Of a stretch of 64,000 bases of DNA, positions 46,564 through 59,572 are shown piece by piece; position 1 is the first letter of the stretch; each line of letters begins with the position of its first letter. The position numbers were made by a program, and so were the translations under genes. The DNA is from Ehretia macrophylla. Its lineage: Eukaryota > Streptophyta > Magnoliopsida > Boraginales > Ehretiaceae. Location of the stretch: positions 1,004,501 to 1,068,500 of the forward strand of contig CM075770.1 of assembly GCA_037974665.1 (NCBI GenBank), in the 5' to 3' direction. The notes beneath the pieces were generated by a model that was not told the origin of the DNA, did not search any database, and saw only the letters and a program-made list of their open reading frames with translations.

Positions 46564-48433
46564 ATGCAGGTGATACCTCCCTCTCAAGAACCTGATGCAA
46601 CGTCCCCTGGGGCTGTTAAGGGTCGTTCCAGAGATGAGCAAGATCGATTGGGTAAAAAAGCTAAGCTAGGCGAAGACCAGTGTTCCGCTCCTCCTGTTGC
46701 TGCTCCTATGGAGCGTTCTCCCCCTGAGGGCACTCCTTTGCAGCAAGAGTCAGAGCCGCTTAAATGGTCCAAACTTTTCGGCGCGGGGAAAAGAGATGTA
46801 CCTATGGCAGATGGTATTTTGGAGGAAGAAATTCATTTCTTTGATGAGACCATGTCTGATGATGATGAGGGTGATGTTTCGGACGACGATATCGAAAGAG
46901 ATATATCTGGCCCTCAATTGTGCCTCACGGCAGAGGAAAAAAGAGAAATGAGGAGACCGTGGAGAAATGCACTTATCATCAAACTGATGGGTAAGAGTGT
47001 GGGGTTTCGCTTTCTCTCGCTACGTCTGAAACGACTCTGGACCTTGCACAAGAGTATTAGTCTGGCTGATTTGGGACATGGGTATTTTGTGGTCCGTTTC
47101 GCATCCCGCCTTGATTTCGACCACGTCCTTACTGGTGGTCCTTGGCTTTTGGCAGACCACTATCTTACAGTGCACAAATGGGAACTCGAATTCTGTCCCT
47201 CCACTGCTTCAATTTCCACGACCACAGTATGGATTCATTTCCCAGAACTACCTATGGAGTATTATAAGGAAAAATTATTGTTCAAAATGGGTAACATGGT
47301 AGGCAAGACTATTAAGGTTGACAGGATAACAGAGGCAGCGAAAAGAGGCAGATTTGCTTGGGTTGCAGTTCTGGTTGATTTGGACAAACCCCTCCTTGCC
47401 AAATGTACGCGTAGGCGTGCGATTCAGAGAGTTGAGTATGACGGAATCCATATGGTGTGCTTTGGATGTGGTGTGTATGGACATAGAAATGAGACTTGTC
47501 GAGATATTGTTCATCATAAGGAAGCACCCACTGCACAAGGTGAATATGGAAAACAAAACATGGTTGGTACAAGCTCAACTAATGATCAACAATGGGAAAT
47601 ATCTGATGATTTTGGGGATTGGATGTTTGCACAAAAGCGCAATCCCAGGCTGAACTTTGCAGACAGGAAAGAAAAATCTTCTCCTGCAGGACAAGTTTCA
47701 CGTAGGCCGTTGAACTCGAGTTCTCAGAATGGACCTAAAGCTCAAGCCAGTAGACCAGCTACCAATAATGTGAAACAAAATTCGGGTCTAAGCTCACGCT
47801 ATGCTGCTCTTGATGGATTAGAAGAGGAACTTAACTTTGACTACGTGGAAGATAAAGGGAAAGATACAATCTCTACTGAAAGCAACCCCCAGAAAAAAAG
47901 ATGCACGAAATGGTGCCGGCAACCAGAAGAACAAAGCGAGAAATAGTAAGGAACTACCTGCTGTTGCTAACTGTGGGAGTCTCTGTATCATGAAAAACGA
48001 CCATAATGCCGCAGGTCAAGCCAAGAAGAACAGAGAACAGAGCAAAAAGTCAATTGCTAAAACTAGTTCTGGTAATTCTAAAACTGAAAGCCACCGTATG
48101 GTTGTTCATGATCTTTCTTTTGAGGAACGTAAATCTTTTGATATACAAACTGATAGTAACATAATTGTTGAAAGCAAAGAAGAGGGCACCCCTATTCCTA
48201 TTAACCCCAACCATCAGGACCATCCACCTTCGGCCGAGGGCCATGAACCTGATCCTCAGTCTTCTCATTTGAATGGGCGACCTCCAGATATCACTCAACC
48301 ACAGACTGATAGTTTTATGGAGGAGGCTAATTGTTTGGATTGTGAAGGATATAGGGGAAATGATTATGATTCTCCACAGGAAAAGATGTCTTCTACTGGT
48401 GGTTCTAACCACCAATTCCAGGATGGTTGTTAA
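46564..48433 (+). pseudogene. LINE ORF1 (DUF4283 and CCHC zinc knuckle), one frameshift
   Basis: ORF1 proteins bind the LINE RNA and carry it to the target. The first ATG is 46564 (MQVIPPSQEPD). A DUF4283-like domain lies at about 46945-47190 (WRNALIIKLMG and GPWLLADHYLTVHKW). A CX2CX4HX4C knuckle, CFGCGVYGHRNETC, lies at 47458-47499. In the first frame the protein ends at 47946, but the coding pattern moves to the next frame within an A run at about 47891-47898 and continues to TAA at 48431-48433 (KELPAVANCGS and onward). A one-base length change in that A run is the simplest explanation. The tail is hydrophilic, rich in Lys, Glu and Ser. Confidence 0.85.
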
Positions 48434-51400
48434 TGTCGCACAACTTTGGTAATAATCATTCTTTGTTGGGAGGTCATAATGTGGGTCTAAAGATCTTGGT
48501 TTGGAATTGTCGTGGGGCTGCTCGTGAATCTTTTCGTCATGTTTTGATTGATTTGGTGCGCCATCATAAACCGTGGATTGTGATTATTTTGGAACCTAGA
48601 ATAAGTGGAGAAATAGCTAATAAAGTTATCAAATCCTTGCGTATGCCGTGTTCTTACAGAGTTGAGGCTAATGGATTTTCAGGCGGCATCTGGATTTTAT
48701 GGAATAATGATTTTGTGGATCTTGAGCTAAATTCAGCAGGAAACCAAGTGATCAATGAAATTGTCTCCATAAATGGCCTTAAGAAATGGCTCCTCTCGGC
48801 TGTGTACGCTAGCCCTCATGAATCGCTACGCACTTGCTTGTGGGAGGTTCTTAGAGAAGCCTCGTGTACTCTTCAGCTGCCTTGGTTGGTGACTGGGGAT
48901 TTTAATCAGGTTGCTCACCCGAATGACAAACAAGGTGGCATTGGCGGTATTTCTAATAAGATGATTCAATTTGAGAAATGGCAGAATGATTGCAAACTCT
49001 TGGACCTGGGTTTTGTCGGGCCTCGTTTCACTTGGTCTGATTCTTGGGATTTGGGTCAAAGGATCATGGAGCGGCTGGATCGAGCTTATGCGAGCACCGA
49101 GTATAATTTCTTATTTCCCAACAGTTGTGTTCATCACATCCCTTGCATATGTTCTGATCATCTTCCCATTTTGGTAGATGTTTGCGGTTTGAATCAAGCA
49201 AGCGCCACCCCTCATCCCTTCCGTTTTGAACTTGCTTGGTATACTCAAGATAATTTTTCTGATTTTGTAGGAAATAATTGAAAGGCAGATGCTGGAAACA
49301 TTAGAGAAACCTTAGACGACATCACTTCAAAGCTTCAATCCTGGAACAAGACTACTTTTGGGAACATTCATGCTAACAAAAGAAGACTTTTAGCTCAAAT
49401 TAAAGGGATACAAAGGAGCTTACAAAATAACCATAATTCTTCGCTTCTTAGACTGGAAAAAACCTTGAGAAACGAGTATAAGAAAGTCTTGGCGCAAGAA
49501 GAATTGTTTTGGTTCCAGAAGTCGAGGAAATAGTGGATCTTTTCTGGGGATAGAAATACAAGATTTTATCATCTATCTACCATTATCAGGAGGAGGAAAA
49601 ATGCTATCTATAGCCTCAAAGATGAAGATGGGCATTGGATTCAGGATGCTAGCAAATTGAGAGATATGGCTTTTAACTTTTTCAAGAATCTGTACTCAGC
49701 TTTTGAACAAGCTCCTCGTTTGTTCTCGTTGGCTAATTTTAACAGTATCCACCATCTTGACTTGATTGCTCTTGGTCAGCCAATTGAAGATGAAAAGATT
49801 AAAAGTGCTCTCTTCCAAATCGATGCTAATAAAGCTCCTGGTCCGGATCGTCTTTCGGCGGGCTTTTTCCAGAAGTGTTGTTCTACAACTAAGGGTCTTC
49901 TTTGTAAGATGGTTAAGGAAGCTTTTGACACGGGGACTATGCCACAGGGGGTGAATCACACTTTAATCCACCTTATTCCCAAGACTAAGAACCCGGAATC
50001 TATCAAACAGTTTCGTCCTATTAGCCTTATCAATGTTGTGGCGAAATTGATATCCAAAGTTATGGTTAACAGACTTCGGTCTCTCATTCAAGACTTGATA
50101 TCGCCCTTCCAAAGCAGTTTCCTGCCTGGGCGGTCTACGAATGACAACATTATCCTTACTCAAGAAGTTATTCATACTCTGAAGAAGAAGCAGGGCAGAA
50201 CAGGGATGATGACTATTAAACTTGATCTTGAGAAGGCATACGACAAGCTTAGCTGGGCATTTATGAAGGACACTCTACAACAGCTTCACATCCCTAATAA
50301 TTGGGTTAACCCTATCATGTCGTCTCTTGAGACTGCTTCAATTCGGCTCCTGTGGAATGACAACCCCACTCCCCCCTTTTTGCCCTCTCGTGGGATTCGC
50401 CAGAAGGACCCCCTTTCTCCGTATCTTTTTATTCTCTGCCTTGAAAGGCTTTCACAACTTATTATCCAGGAAGTCAATGATAACAATTGGAAACCAATTC
50501 GAATTTGTCAATCAGGCACTCATATTTCTCATCTTTTCTTCGCTGATGATCTTCTCTTGTTAGCAGAGGCGTCGATCACTCAATTGGCGAATATTTTGAA
50601 TATCCTTGTGAGCTTTTGTAAAGAATCGGGCCAATCCATTAACACAACTAAGTCTTCTATTTTCTTCTCTAGGAATACTAATCTTGACCTTGCTAATTTA
50701 CTTTGCAGGATTTCTAGATTCCAGCTCTTTGATGATTTGAGAATGTACCTAAGTGTGCCCATTCTTCACAAGCGAGTTTGCCAAGGCACTTACAAACATA
50801 TCCTGACAAAGATGCAGGCCAAACTTGCGGGATGGAAACAAAAAGTCTTATCTTTTGCTGGCCACGTTACTATCTCGAAAGCTGTCCTTGTTGCACTGCC
50901 CTTCTATACAATGCAAGTGAGGGCTCTCCCAAGTCAGACGTGTAAGGAGATTGACAAAATCCAACGTAATTTTATATGGGGATCAACTACGGAACAACAT
51001 CGTATACATTGGTTGGCTTGGGAAACTATCTGCCGACCGAAATCAGATGGTGGTCTTGGTCTTCGTATGGCTAAAAGTACAAATGATGCTATGTTGGCCA
51101 AACTTGGATGGAAAATTCTCAATGAGCCGTACTTGTTTTGGGTTAAAGTCTTGAAGGATAAATATTTTTAAGAGAATATGTTGGATTATGAAGGAAAAGT
51201 ATCTGATTCAAAAGTTTGCAAAGATATCATCAAAGGGAGAGATGTGCTGAAACAGGGGATTAAATTGGTTCTTTGTAATGGTCGTATTGTGAAATTTTGG
51301 ATTGACTTGTGGGTGGGAGAAGAAAGTTTGGTTAATAGGGCTCTTCATAACATTCCAGAGGAGATATTACACCTTACGGTTACCCACTTTGTGCATGAGA

Positions 51401-52593
51401 ATGGAGACTAGAATTGGTCCCTCTTTCAAAACCTTATTCCGCAACCCACTCTTATGCAAATTTCCAACTTGAAGTGCTACCCTTCGGGTCCTTGTGATGA
51501 TTTTATTAGTTGGAAACATGATACTAAGGGGTCTTTTTCAGTGAGCACTACGGTTGTTTACAATCAAAACATCCATCATGCTAATGCTATCAAATGGGAA
51601 GTTCTTTGGAAAATGCCTTGCCCTCAAAGAATTATAACTTTTGTGTGGCAAGCTACCCACCAACGCATAGCCTCTAAATATGATCTTAGCAAGAGAGGCA
51701 TGTCAATTGATACAAGTTGTGATTATTTTGATGCAATACGTGAGGAAACTGATCATATCCTACGGTTATGTCCTTATGCACGTCAAGTATGGGAACGCCT
51801 CCTTCTCAGACCACTTCGTACTGATTTCTTTGGCATGGATTGGAGTGCTTGGATTAATATAAATATTCAATCAAGGGAATCTTGTTTCGGAGCTAACTGG
51901 AAATGTGTTTTCGCTGCTGCTCTGTGGGAACTTTGGAGGTTGTGTAATGAAAAAAATTTTAAGGGTTCCATTAGGAAACCTCTTAATGTGACTGTTAACC
52001 AGATTATTAAAAATGCAAAAGAATTTGTGGATGTTTGGCGGTTTCATAGTAAACCTCAGTCCTATAATAGGAGGGAAATCCTTGTTGGTTGGGAAAAGCC
52101 AAGTGTGGGGTATGAGCTGAATATTGATGGTTGTTCGAAGGACAATCCGGGTGTTGCTGGAGCAGGTGGTCTCTTTCGTGATACTGATGGTAAATGGATG
52201 CTGGGGTTTGGAATCAACCTAGGCATTGCTAGTAATAATAGAGCTGAGCTTTTGGCGCTAGAAGAAGGTCTTCGCAATGTGGATAATCTTGGATTTCAAC
52301 ACCTTACCATTGAGACAAATTCGAGCTTTATTTGTAATCTGCTGAAAAAAGGGGGCGCTTATAACAGTCCGTTCAAGATTACGATAAAAAAATGTGTTGA
52401 GATTCTTGAAAAACATAAAGGTTATCCGGTTAATCACGTCTACCGGAAATCTAATGGATGTGTCGATTGGCTTGCTAATTATTGTCTTCTTCAACCTCTT
52501 GGGCCTTTCTCGCTGATCCAATCTCCGGATGCTCTTCAAATTCTGCTTGAGAAGGATAGGATGGGTTTCAAATCCCTCCGTGCTGTTCGGTAG
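48433..52593 (+). pseudogene. LINE ORF2 (endonuclease, reverse transcriptase, zinc finger, RNase H), four in-frame stops
   Basis: The ATG at 48433 overlaps the ORF1 stop as TAATG. The AP-type endonuclease shows LVWNCRGA, WLVTGDFNQV and SDHLPI. The reverse transcriptase shows FRPISLINVVAKLISK, LDLEKAYDKL and the catalytic FADDLLL (50538). GIRQKDPLSPYLF has Lys (50404) where related elements have Gly. A zf-RVT domain (FVWQATHQRI, about 51640) is followed by an RVT_3 RNase H domain (LNIDGCSKDNPG at 52120, NNRAELLALEEG, IETNSSF). The entire ORF2 stays in one frame, but is stopped at 49279 (TGA), 49531 (TAG), 51169 (TAA) and 51409 (TAG). The stops at 49279 and 51409 stand where Trp fits, the other two where Gln fits. 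Confidence 0.93.
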
Positions 52594-52635
52594 TTGTTTG
52601 TCCTACCTCCTTTTAACAAAAAAAAAAAAACATGA

Positions 52636-52832
52636 CTTTTAAAATTGGTTTCAATTCACCTCACCTATATCGAAAACTTTCAATTAAAAAATAAATAAAA
52701 AAAGAAGAAAAAGGCTCGATTGTGTAATGTTCAAGTTTTGACTTTTACCTTGTGTACGTTGAGGCCTTCTCGAAATGGGATAGTACAAAAATATGAGTTA
52801 GAAAATGAAATGTTATGAAGTGGAGTTTTGTA
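52636..52832. other. Short AT-rich spacer
   Basis: Nothing recognised apart from the target site of the element that follows. Confidence 0.3.
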
Positions 52833-53660
52833 TAGGAATAGCAACGGATCGGATACCCGCTAAAATTTATAAAATTAAACCCAAATTCATTTAAATTATA
52901 TTTTACCAAACTCATGACGAAAATCTATCAGGTTTAAATTTTTCTTACCAAACCCGAACTCGTTAAATATTCAAACATCCGCAGATACCCGACCCAACCC
53001 GTTAATGAATAGAAAAAAAAAATTAAAAAGAAAAACTTAAAAAGTTTTTAAAGAAATAAAAAAAGTACTAAAATAATGACAAATTAAATCGCAATAGATT
53101 AGAAAACGTAAATTAAGTTTGTTGTCTATTATCAAATTTAAACTTAATAAAAACATTCAACAAAATATTTATGCTGAGAAGTTATCATCCTTTCATAATA
53201 ATATGAAATAACCTGAAGAAAAAAGAACATAAAGTACTTGTCATAATTGTAAATTATCATTTTTATTTAAATTATTCAGTAATTGAGCAGTTGTATCAGT
53301 TGAATTAGATAAAAAGAATATGTAAACATAAATAATAAGAGTTATGTTATATCTCACAACTATTAATCTTAAACCAATATTAAAAAATTATATTTTCTTA
53401 AGTAATATATTATTTGTATATGTATGTAAATATATAAACATTTTTATTAATTTATTTTTACTAAATTACTAATCGGATTCTCGGGTTTCGGATTTCGAGT
53501 TTTTTTAAATTGATATTACCAAATCCTACCAAATTACCTGTCAATAATCACTTGTAAAAATCAAACTCTAATAAATACTGCATCAATTTTGTAAACAAAA
53601 TTATAATCAAGTTAAATACTTATCAATTTTAAATTTAAATTCTATCCGTTGTCATTCCTA
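52833..53660. mobile_element. hAT-like non-autonomous element, 828 bp
   Basis: The left end TAGGAATAGCAACGGATC and the inverse of the right end TAGGAATGACAACGGATA form inverted termini. Just inside are ATACCCG and ACCCGACCCAACCCG blocks on the left and GGATTCTCGGGTTTCGG on the right. The flanks GTTTTGTA (52825-52832) and ATTTTATA (53661-53668) match at 6 of 8 bases. There is no protein frame. The class is inferred from duplication size and terminal style. Confidence 0.55.
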
Positions 53661-53668
53661 ATTTTATA

Positions 53669-56469
53669 CCCTTTACAAAAATCAAATCACGTGAGTTCAA
53701 CCCAGACATTTAGGCCGAATTTTCCATGGTCCCGATTAGGCCTATAAAAATCTTCGGGTAGTGAATGTAATGATTGTTTGAGTTGTTGCTGGTCTTATCA
53801 TAGTTGTGAGGCCCAACTTTGGAGATTCTAAATCGAATCATATCGTCTGCAGTAGTAAAGACAATTTTGTTAAGGTTGCTACCATAGATTCTACTTTCTA
53901 GCTCTACTTATTCTCACATAATACCACCTACCCTTATATTAGTTTTAACTTTTCAACTCTGTTCTTAATCGTTTGTCAAACTAAGACATTCGATTTAAAA
54001 TTTAAAAAAAAATACTAAATTCTTTGTTGTCACTTGCACTGAAAACTTGAAAGATGTCTAGTCATTTTGCCTCCAAAAGGATTTTCAAGGAGTGAGAAGC
54101 CATGTGGCTTGCTCCTATTGGTTCATTATTTATTTATTTTTTGTTTTGAAATTATCATAATACCCCTTATGCGTTAAAAATTTCTAAAGGTATTGAATTT
54201 AAGGGACCTAGAAAGTGAGAAAAAAAAACTTCAAAGATCTAATTGTCCTAAGACAAAAAAGTGAGAGATTTGTCTTATTCCTTTTCACAAACTGCTTTGT
54301 GTGTTTTCTTGGACATAGCCTATTTTTGTTTATTCCTGTTTGGGCCTTGTTGTTATGTTGCTTTGGGCTCAGACCTAGTCTTGGAATTTCCTATTTTCTT
54401 GGGCTTAGTTGGTTAGGACCCATCCTCTTACAAATTTATGTAATCAATTAATTTTTTTTTTTTTTAAGAAAAGAAAATGAAAAGAAACCAAAACAAAATT
54501 GAATCCGTGAAATGCCCAACTCCTATAACGTTATTATGCCAGGCAAAATTTGGCATTACACCATGTTAGCACAGTTCAAATTCATGGTTATCCGGGTCAA
54601 AATTCTTCAAAAAATTATTACGCTCGATTATGGATGCAAGTGTGTATATGAATATCACACACATATAATTTATATATCTCATAACTAATTATCGTACAAC
54701 TCAATTAAGATTAATTCAAATTCTTTTTAATCCTAAAAACCTTAGGTGAATTGACAACAATTATTGCCACGATCCACGATAGTCACATCGCAGTAACCAA
54801 CAGCATCGATGTCCTCTCTCATTAATCATGTGAACTTACTACTTTAAGCACGCTTTACATGTCCACTACTGCATTAATCCCTATTCTCTTTTTCAACCTT
54901 TCAACTTATATCCTAGAGAGGATCTTGACTTTGCTATCTACATATTTTTATGCCGGTTTAACTACTCACTTTTTGTCCTTTTGTCATTGTTTTTATTTTC
55001 TTCTTTTTTACATGAAATATTATTAAGAAGTCCGTTTAAATTTATACCAAAAATTTAAATTTCAGGCCACATAATCTTATATATAAATAAAATGTATGAT
55101 TTGAGTTATTAGGCACAAAACTTATTAGGATGAATATGAACCCAACATTCAAGCAAGTTTCTTACATACGTTTCAAATACTTCACTACTAAACTAAATCT
55201 TTAAAATATTTGTTATTGTTTCTTTAAAAAAAAAAATATTAATGGAAGCCCAAAATAATGATTCAACTTCAGAATTTTTTAGTACAATAAATTATTATTT
55301 AATTATTTTATCGAATTCTTACGGAGTAGTAGATGTTTTTTCTTTCATATAAGAGGAAGAGTGTATATTCCCAAAAGAAACAAAAAGGAAGAATTTGTAG
55401 CATAAGGAATGATTTACCTTGGGTATTACATCACTTTTATGAGTTTATCTCTCTTTTCTTTTTCTCTTTCTCTTTTCTTTTCACCTTTAGTAAAAGCCAC
55501 CAAACTTTGTCTTCATGTTTCTTTTGTTTGTGATCAATGGCAATATTATTTTCCATTTAAAGAAAGATGGACAAAAGTAGAACAAACTCGAAGCTTTCAT
55601 ACATTTTGTATCATCGACAGGCACTCACAAAGAATCCTTGGTGGACGTAGCTTGACTTATTAACACCATAAAGGTCCTTTTTCGTCTTTTCCCCGACATT
55701 GGCATTTCTTTTTGTTTATACTTATGCTTCATGATCATTTCAGTATTATCTCCCCCCTCCTCTCTCTCTTTCTCATTTTGAGTAAAGATCTTATGATAAT
55801 ATAATAATATTTTGAGTAGGATCTAATAAACATAAATTGTTTATATTAGGTATTTCATCATAATTGAATTAATAATTCATAATTGTCGAATTTTGCATGA
55901 GCCAACCCATTTGTCCTTACAAATTATCCACAATATTTAATAATAATTGCATTAATAGTTCTTAATTACCAAATCTTTTAACAATTCATAACTGTCAAAT
56001 CTTGCATGAGAAGATCCATTCGGCCCTATAAATTATTCACATTAGTTTATCATAATTATATTAACAGTATATAAGCATCATAATTATTCACATTATTTTG
56101 ATATAAGAAATTGATATAAATGTATGTATACTTGTGAACTTGTTATAAAATATCTATATTGAGAATAGTCTTTGTATTAAAAGATTAAGCTTGCATCAAG
56201 CGCCTAAAGTTAAATTGAAAAGATATCTTTGTACATTTAAAGGTATAAATACGAGATAAAATACTAAAAACTTAAAAACGTTTACTATATATCTTATCGC
56301 ACATTATTTCTTATATTAAATCATATTTTCGATGGTCAATATTTAAGCTCAAACTTACTAGTTTTCTTTAGCAATGGTACGTGTCATTCGATGAAGAAAA
56401 ACAAAATTTAAAACTTATTGACCAAATTGACATCTTCTTTTTTTTTTCGGGTCAGAAATTGACATTTTC
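53669..56469. other. AT-rich intergenic region
   Basis: No gene is supported; open frames at 54215-54451 and 55333-55663 lack family motifs and follow poly-T tracts. A ~110-bp imperfect tandem duplication occurs at about 55868-55940 and 55980-56050 (ATTCATAA.TGTC.AAT.TTGCATGAG in both). Confidence 0.4.
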
Positions 56470-56472
56470 TTA

Positions 56473-56786
56473 AGCTATCCTTACTAAGAGTGTTAAAATA
56501 TAAAATATACTAAATTTAAAAAATTTTAGAGACCAAAATATTATTTTTGATTTAAATATACATGGGTCTCATTACTTTTTATAACTTTTGAAGTAAAATG
56601 AGTCTCTAAATTATATTTAGGGTGCTAAATTTAGAGATCCAAATATAATTTAGAGACATATTTTGGCTCAAAAGTTGTGAAAAACGATAGATCCCATGTA
56701 TATTTAAATCAAAAATAATGTTTAAATTTCTAAAAAAATTTAAATTTAATATGTTTTATATTTTAACACTCCTGATAAAAATAGCC
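56473..56786. mobile_element. Tourist-like (PIF/Harbinger) MITE, 314 bp, nearly full foldback
   Basis: The left AGCTATCCTTACTAAGAGTG and the inverse of the right GGCTATTTTTATCAGGAGTG continue into about 150-bp inverted arms sharing GTTAAAATATAAAA and TTTTTGATTTAAATATACAT. The flanks are TTA on both sides (56470-56472 and 56787-56789). There is no coding capacity. Confidence 0.75.
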
Positions 56787-56789
56787 TTA

Positions 56790-58628
56790 AAAGAACAAAA
56801 ACTTACCCACGAAGTAGATGAATTGGTCTAACCGAGGTGTGAATTTATTTTTAATTTTTTCAAAATGTTTTGGTCAGAATGGTGTGAATTGTTTTTTTAA
56901 TTATTATTATTATTTTTGGTGTGAATTGTTGATATAATGCATAGCTTAAGTAAAACAATAACGTCATCGTATGTGTGTGGGTCACACTCAATCATCACAG
57001 CACACATTTACCTTCACATCTTTTCTCTTCAACTCAATAATTGCGCCCAACCTACTGTTTCTCAAACACGTGGCGAAGCTGTCGGCTCAACCTAATAAGA
57101 CAACCTTGTTGCGATTTTCACGTGGTGGGGATGAAACGTCACATTTGCCACGTCACTCGTCTCGGCTATATCCACAGTTAATTTTTTTTTTTTTTTCTTA
57201 ATTTTCGTTTTCTGGAGGCAAAATAATAAGTTTTAATTGGGCCACTCCACCCGGTGGCTTTTGTAATTTCTTAATAAACGCAATCACCAACCACGAAAAC
57301 TCGTTAGGTTTTTCGATTTCGTGTAATAATTTTTTTTCTTCAGAAAACTCTTCAATCAATTTAAATTAATATTAATTTTTAATATATTTATGAATTTCAC
57401 ACATGTAAGTCTTATCAATTATGTGAAAAATTAAGTTATCAATCTGAATTGATGCAATAATTAGTTTTTCTTTTTTAAAATTTGCGGACTGAAAATTTAA
57501 ACACAAAAATTGTTAAACGCCATCTTCATTTTACATCTTTATCTCCTTGTCATTATCTTGTTAGTCTAGCATTGGTATAGGTATTCTCTTGTATATCAAT
57601 TAGAATTTATCGATATAAGTGTTCAAGTGCTTGTAAACTACCTCATGTACACGACTATAAGAATGAATGGAGAACTCTTGATTCGTGTGGGCGAATCTTT
57701 CCTTTCAAAAACAATAACTATTTTTGGTGTAAATTATCAAATGTAGCAACAATAACAGAGGAGATAGTTTTCAACTACAATGTATCTACATAATCAATTC
57801 AAAACACCCTTTTCCACCACGGCATGTAATTAGAGAAATGATAACATGTTATTAGATGTTAAATCCTTTATAACTAGATCATTTAATTCAATCTTCGAGT
57901 ATATTCGTAGAAAAATAAAAATATTCGTGAATTGGATCGATTTTGTTGTTAGATATAATTTATTTTTTTTAAATTGAGCTTTCAACATCCCTAAAAACCT
58001 TTCAAATTTTCTGATATTTGACTTTCTTATAACAAGAATTGAATTATGTGACATTTTTTTTTTTTATAACAAAGAGGCAAAAACGCCGTGAAATTATGTA
58101 ACCATTTTTATAAATGCATTTCATTTCTGACCAAAAAAAAAAAAAGAATTACTTTGATTTAAGTTGATTTTTTATTTGACATATATCGATTAGAAAAAGA
58201 CAACAATAGTTTTTGTAAGAGAGCTAACTAATGTCTATTCAACTGGTAAAAAAAAAGAAAAAACTATTGTCTATTCCCTTCTCTGCAAGTAATATGCCCA
58301 CGTTGTGCATTGTAAGGTTTGACAATCATTGATGACTAAGGTACTCGAGATTTAAAATGCAATAAAAAATGCGGGCATCTGATACCACTTCCAAGTTGCC
58401 AATATTCAAGTTCACACCATGAATACCGAAATTCAAGTTGATACCTCTTCCAATGTCAATGAATGTCACTTTCCCACTACTCAAGTAGCAAAAGAACGCT
58501 ATCGACATATAGTAGAATAACATATTTTGAGTATACATTTAAATTATTCGAATCACAAATATTAATTAGTTCTTTATTTATTAGAAAATACATCAAGGTG
58601 CATCACTATATTATGTAATATGTAGTTT
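56790..58628. other. Intergenic region with a cluster of ACGT motifs
   Basis: Four ACGT-core motifs lie within 90 bp: CACGTGGC (57067), CACGTGGT (57119), AACGTCAC (57135) and GCCACGTCAC (57147). This looks like a G-box/ABRE-type promoter, but no gene is recognised downstream. The rest is AT-rich with poly-T tracts. Confidence 0.35.
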
Positions 58629-58722
58629 TTTTTTTCTTCATCTCCTTCCCACACTCTTATAGAATTTGAACCTTTATCTTCTATTTGTCAAATACCACTA
58701 GACTACCCCTAAATTCCTATGA
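58629..58722 (-). mobile_element. SINE, minus strand
   Basis: On the minus strand GGTAGTCTAGTGGTATTTG (box A region) is followed by AGGTTCAAATTC (box B) and an A run. The flanks AATATGTAGTTT (58617-58628) and AATGTGTAGCTT (58723-58734) match at 10 of 12 bases. It is short, with little beyond the tRNA-like part. Confidence 0.6.
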
Positions 58723-58734
58723 AATGTGTAGCTT

Positions 58735-59563
58735 TAGAATAAATCAATTTCTCTTTTTAGATTGAACATATGCATAATCTAATTATTTTGTTACTGATAC
58801 AAAAGTAGTGTAAGTAACTATAATTATTTTACAATTAATATAAAATGAATTTCTCGTTATTTGAAAAACAAATAGTTAAATAATATTACTGTGATCATCT
58901 CATATTAGGCAAATTTATAAGAACACATTTCATTACTACCTCCAATTACTCATGGTAGAATTCAACATATTAACTTATTTCCTTTCGATTCCATTTAACA
59001 ATTTATAAAAAATTGAGAAGGCAATGAAATAGATGTCCCTTTAATGTTGTCCTTCACTATTGTGGCTGCCAAAACACATACTAATGGAAGAAGTAAAGGT
59101 ATGGAAGTATATTCGCATTGTTGGCCAAAACATTAGAATATATTATATGCTTCTAATATAAAAAGTAAGAGTGGAAAATAGCATTCAAATGCCCCACGCA
59201 GATGTAGATATGTATGAGAAAACCATAATTATTTCCAAAATAAAAATAAGTTCACTTAATCTTAATCATATTATTCTCCATTCCGGAAATGCTTTTGAGT
59301 TGACTCAATACTCATTCCTACCAATAATTCATTGGTCCTTGTCATTTTCCCTTGCTATATTTATTTTCTTGAACTTGCAAAAGTTACTTTTTTGCATTTA
59401 ATTGACCAAAAAAAGAAAAAATAATAATATTTCTATTTGGGTCAAAGTTATAATCCAAACGAAACAAATAAAGAAAAGGGGCATTTCAGTCTTTTTAGGG
59501 ATATGATTACCGCGACAAAGGAAAATTCTTTAATTTGTGTAGTAAAACTGAATGAAATTTGAG
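58735..59563. other. AT-rich spacer
   Basis: No gene, site or element end can be supported. Confidence 0.3.
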
Positions 59564-59572
59564 TAACAATAA

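Larger units (their letters stand above)
46375..52630 (+). mobile_element. L1-type LINE with RNase H, near full length, inactive
   Basis: This is a non-LTR retrotransposon of the plant L1 clade. It has a 5' leader, ORF1 with a zinc knuckle, ORF2 with endonuclease, reverse transcriptase and RNase H, and an A tail at 52618-52630. The direct repeat AAAAACATGA (46365-46374 and 52626-52635) is a plausible target duplication, but it overlaps the A tail, so the 5' edge is tentative. Both ORFs are damaged by point changes only; the structure is otherwise complete at about 6.25 kb. Confidence 0.92.

Noticed and set aside
54215-55663. Open frames in the AT-rich region
   Set aside because: Hydrophobic translations of T-rich DNA; no splice structure or motif.
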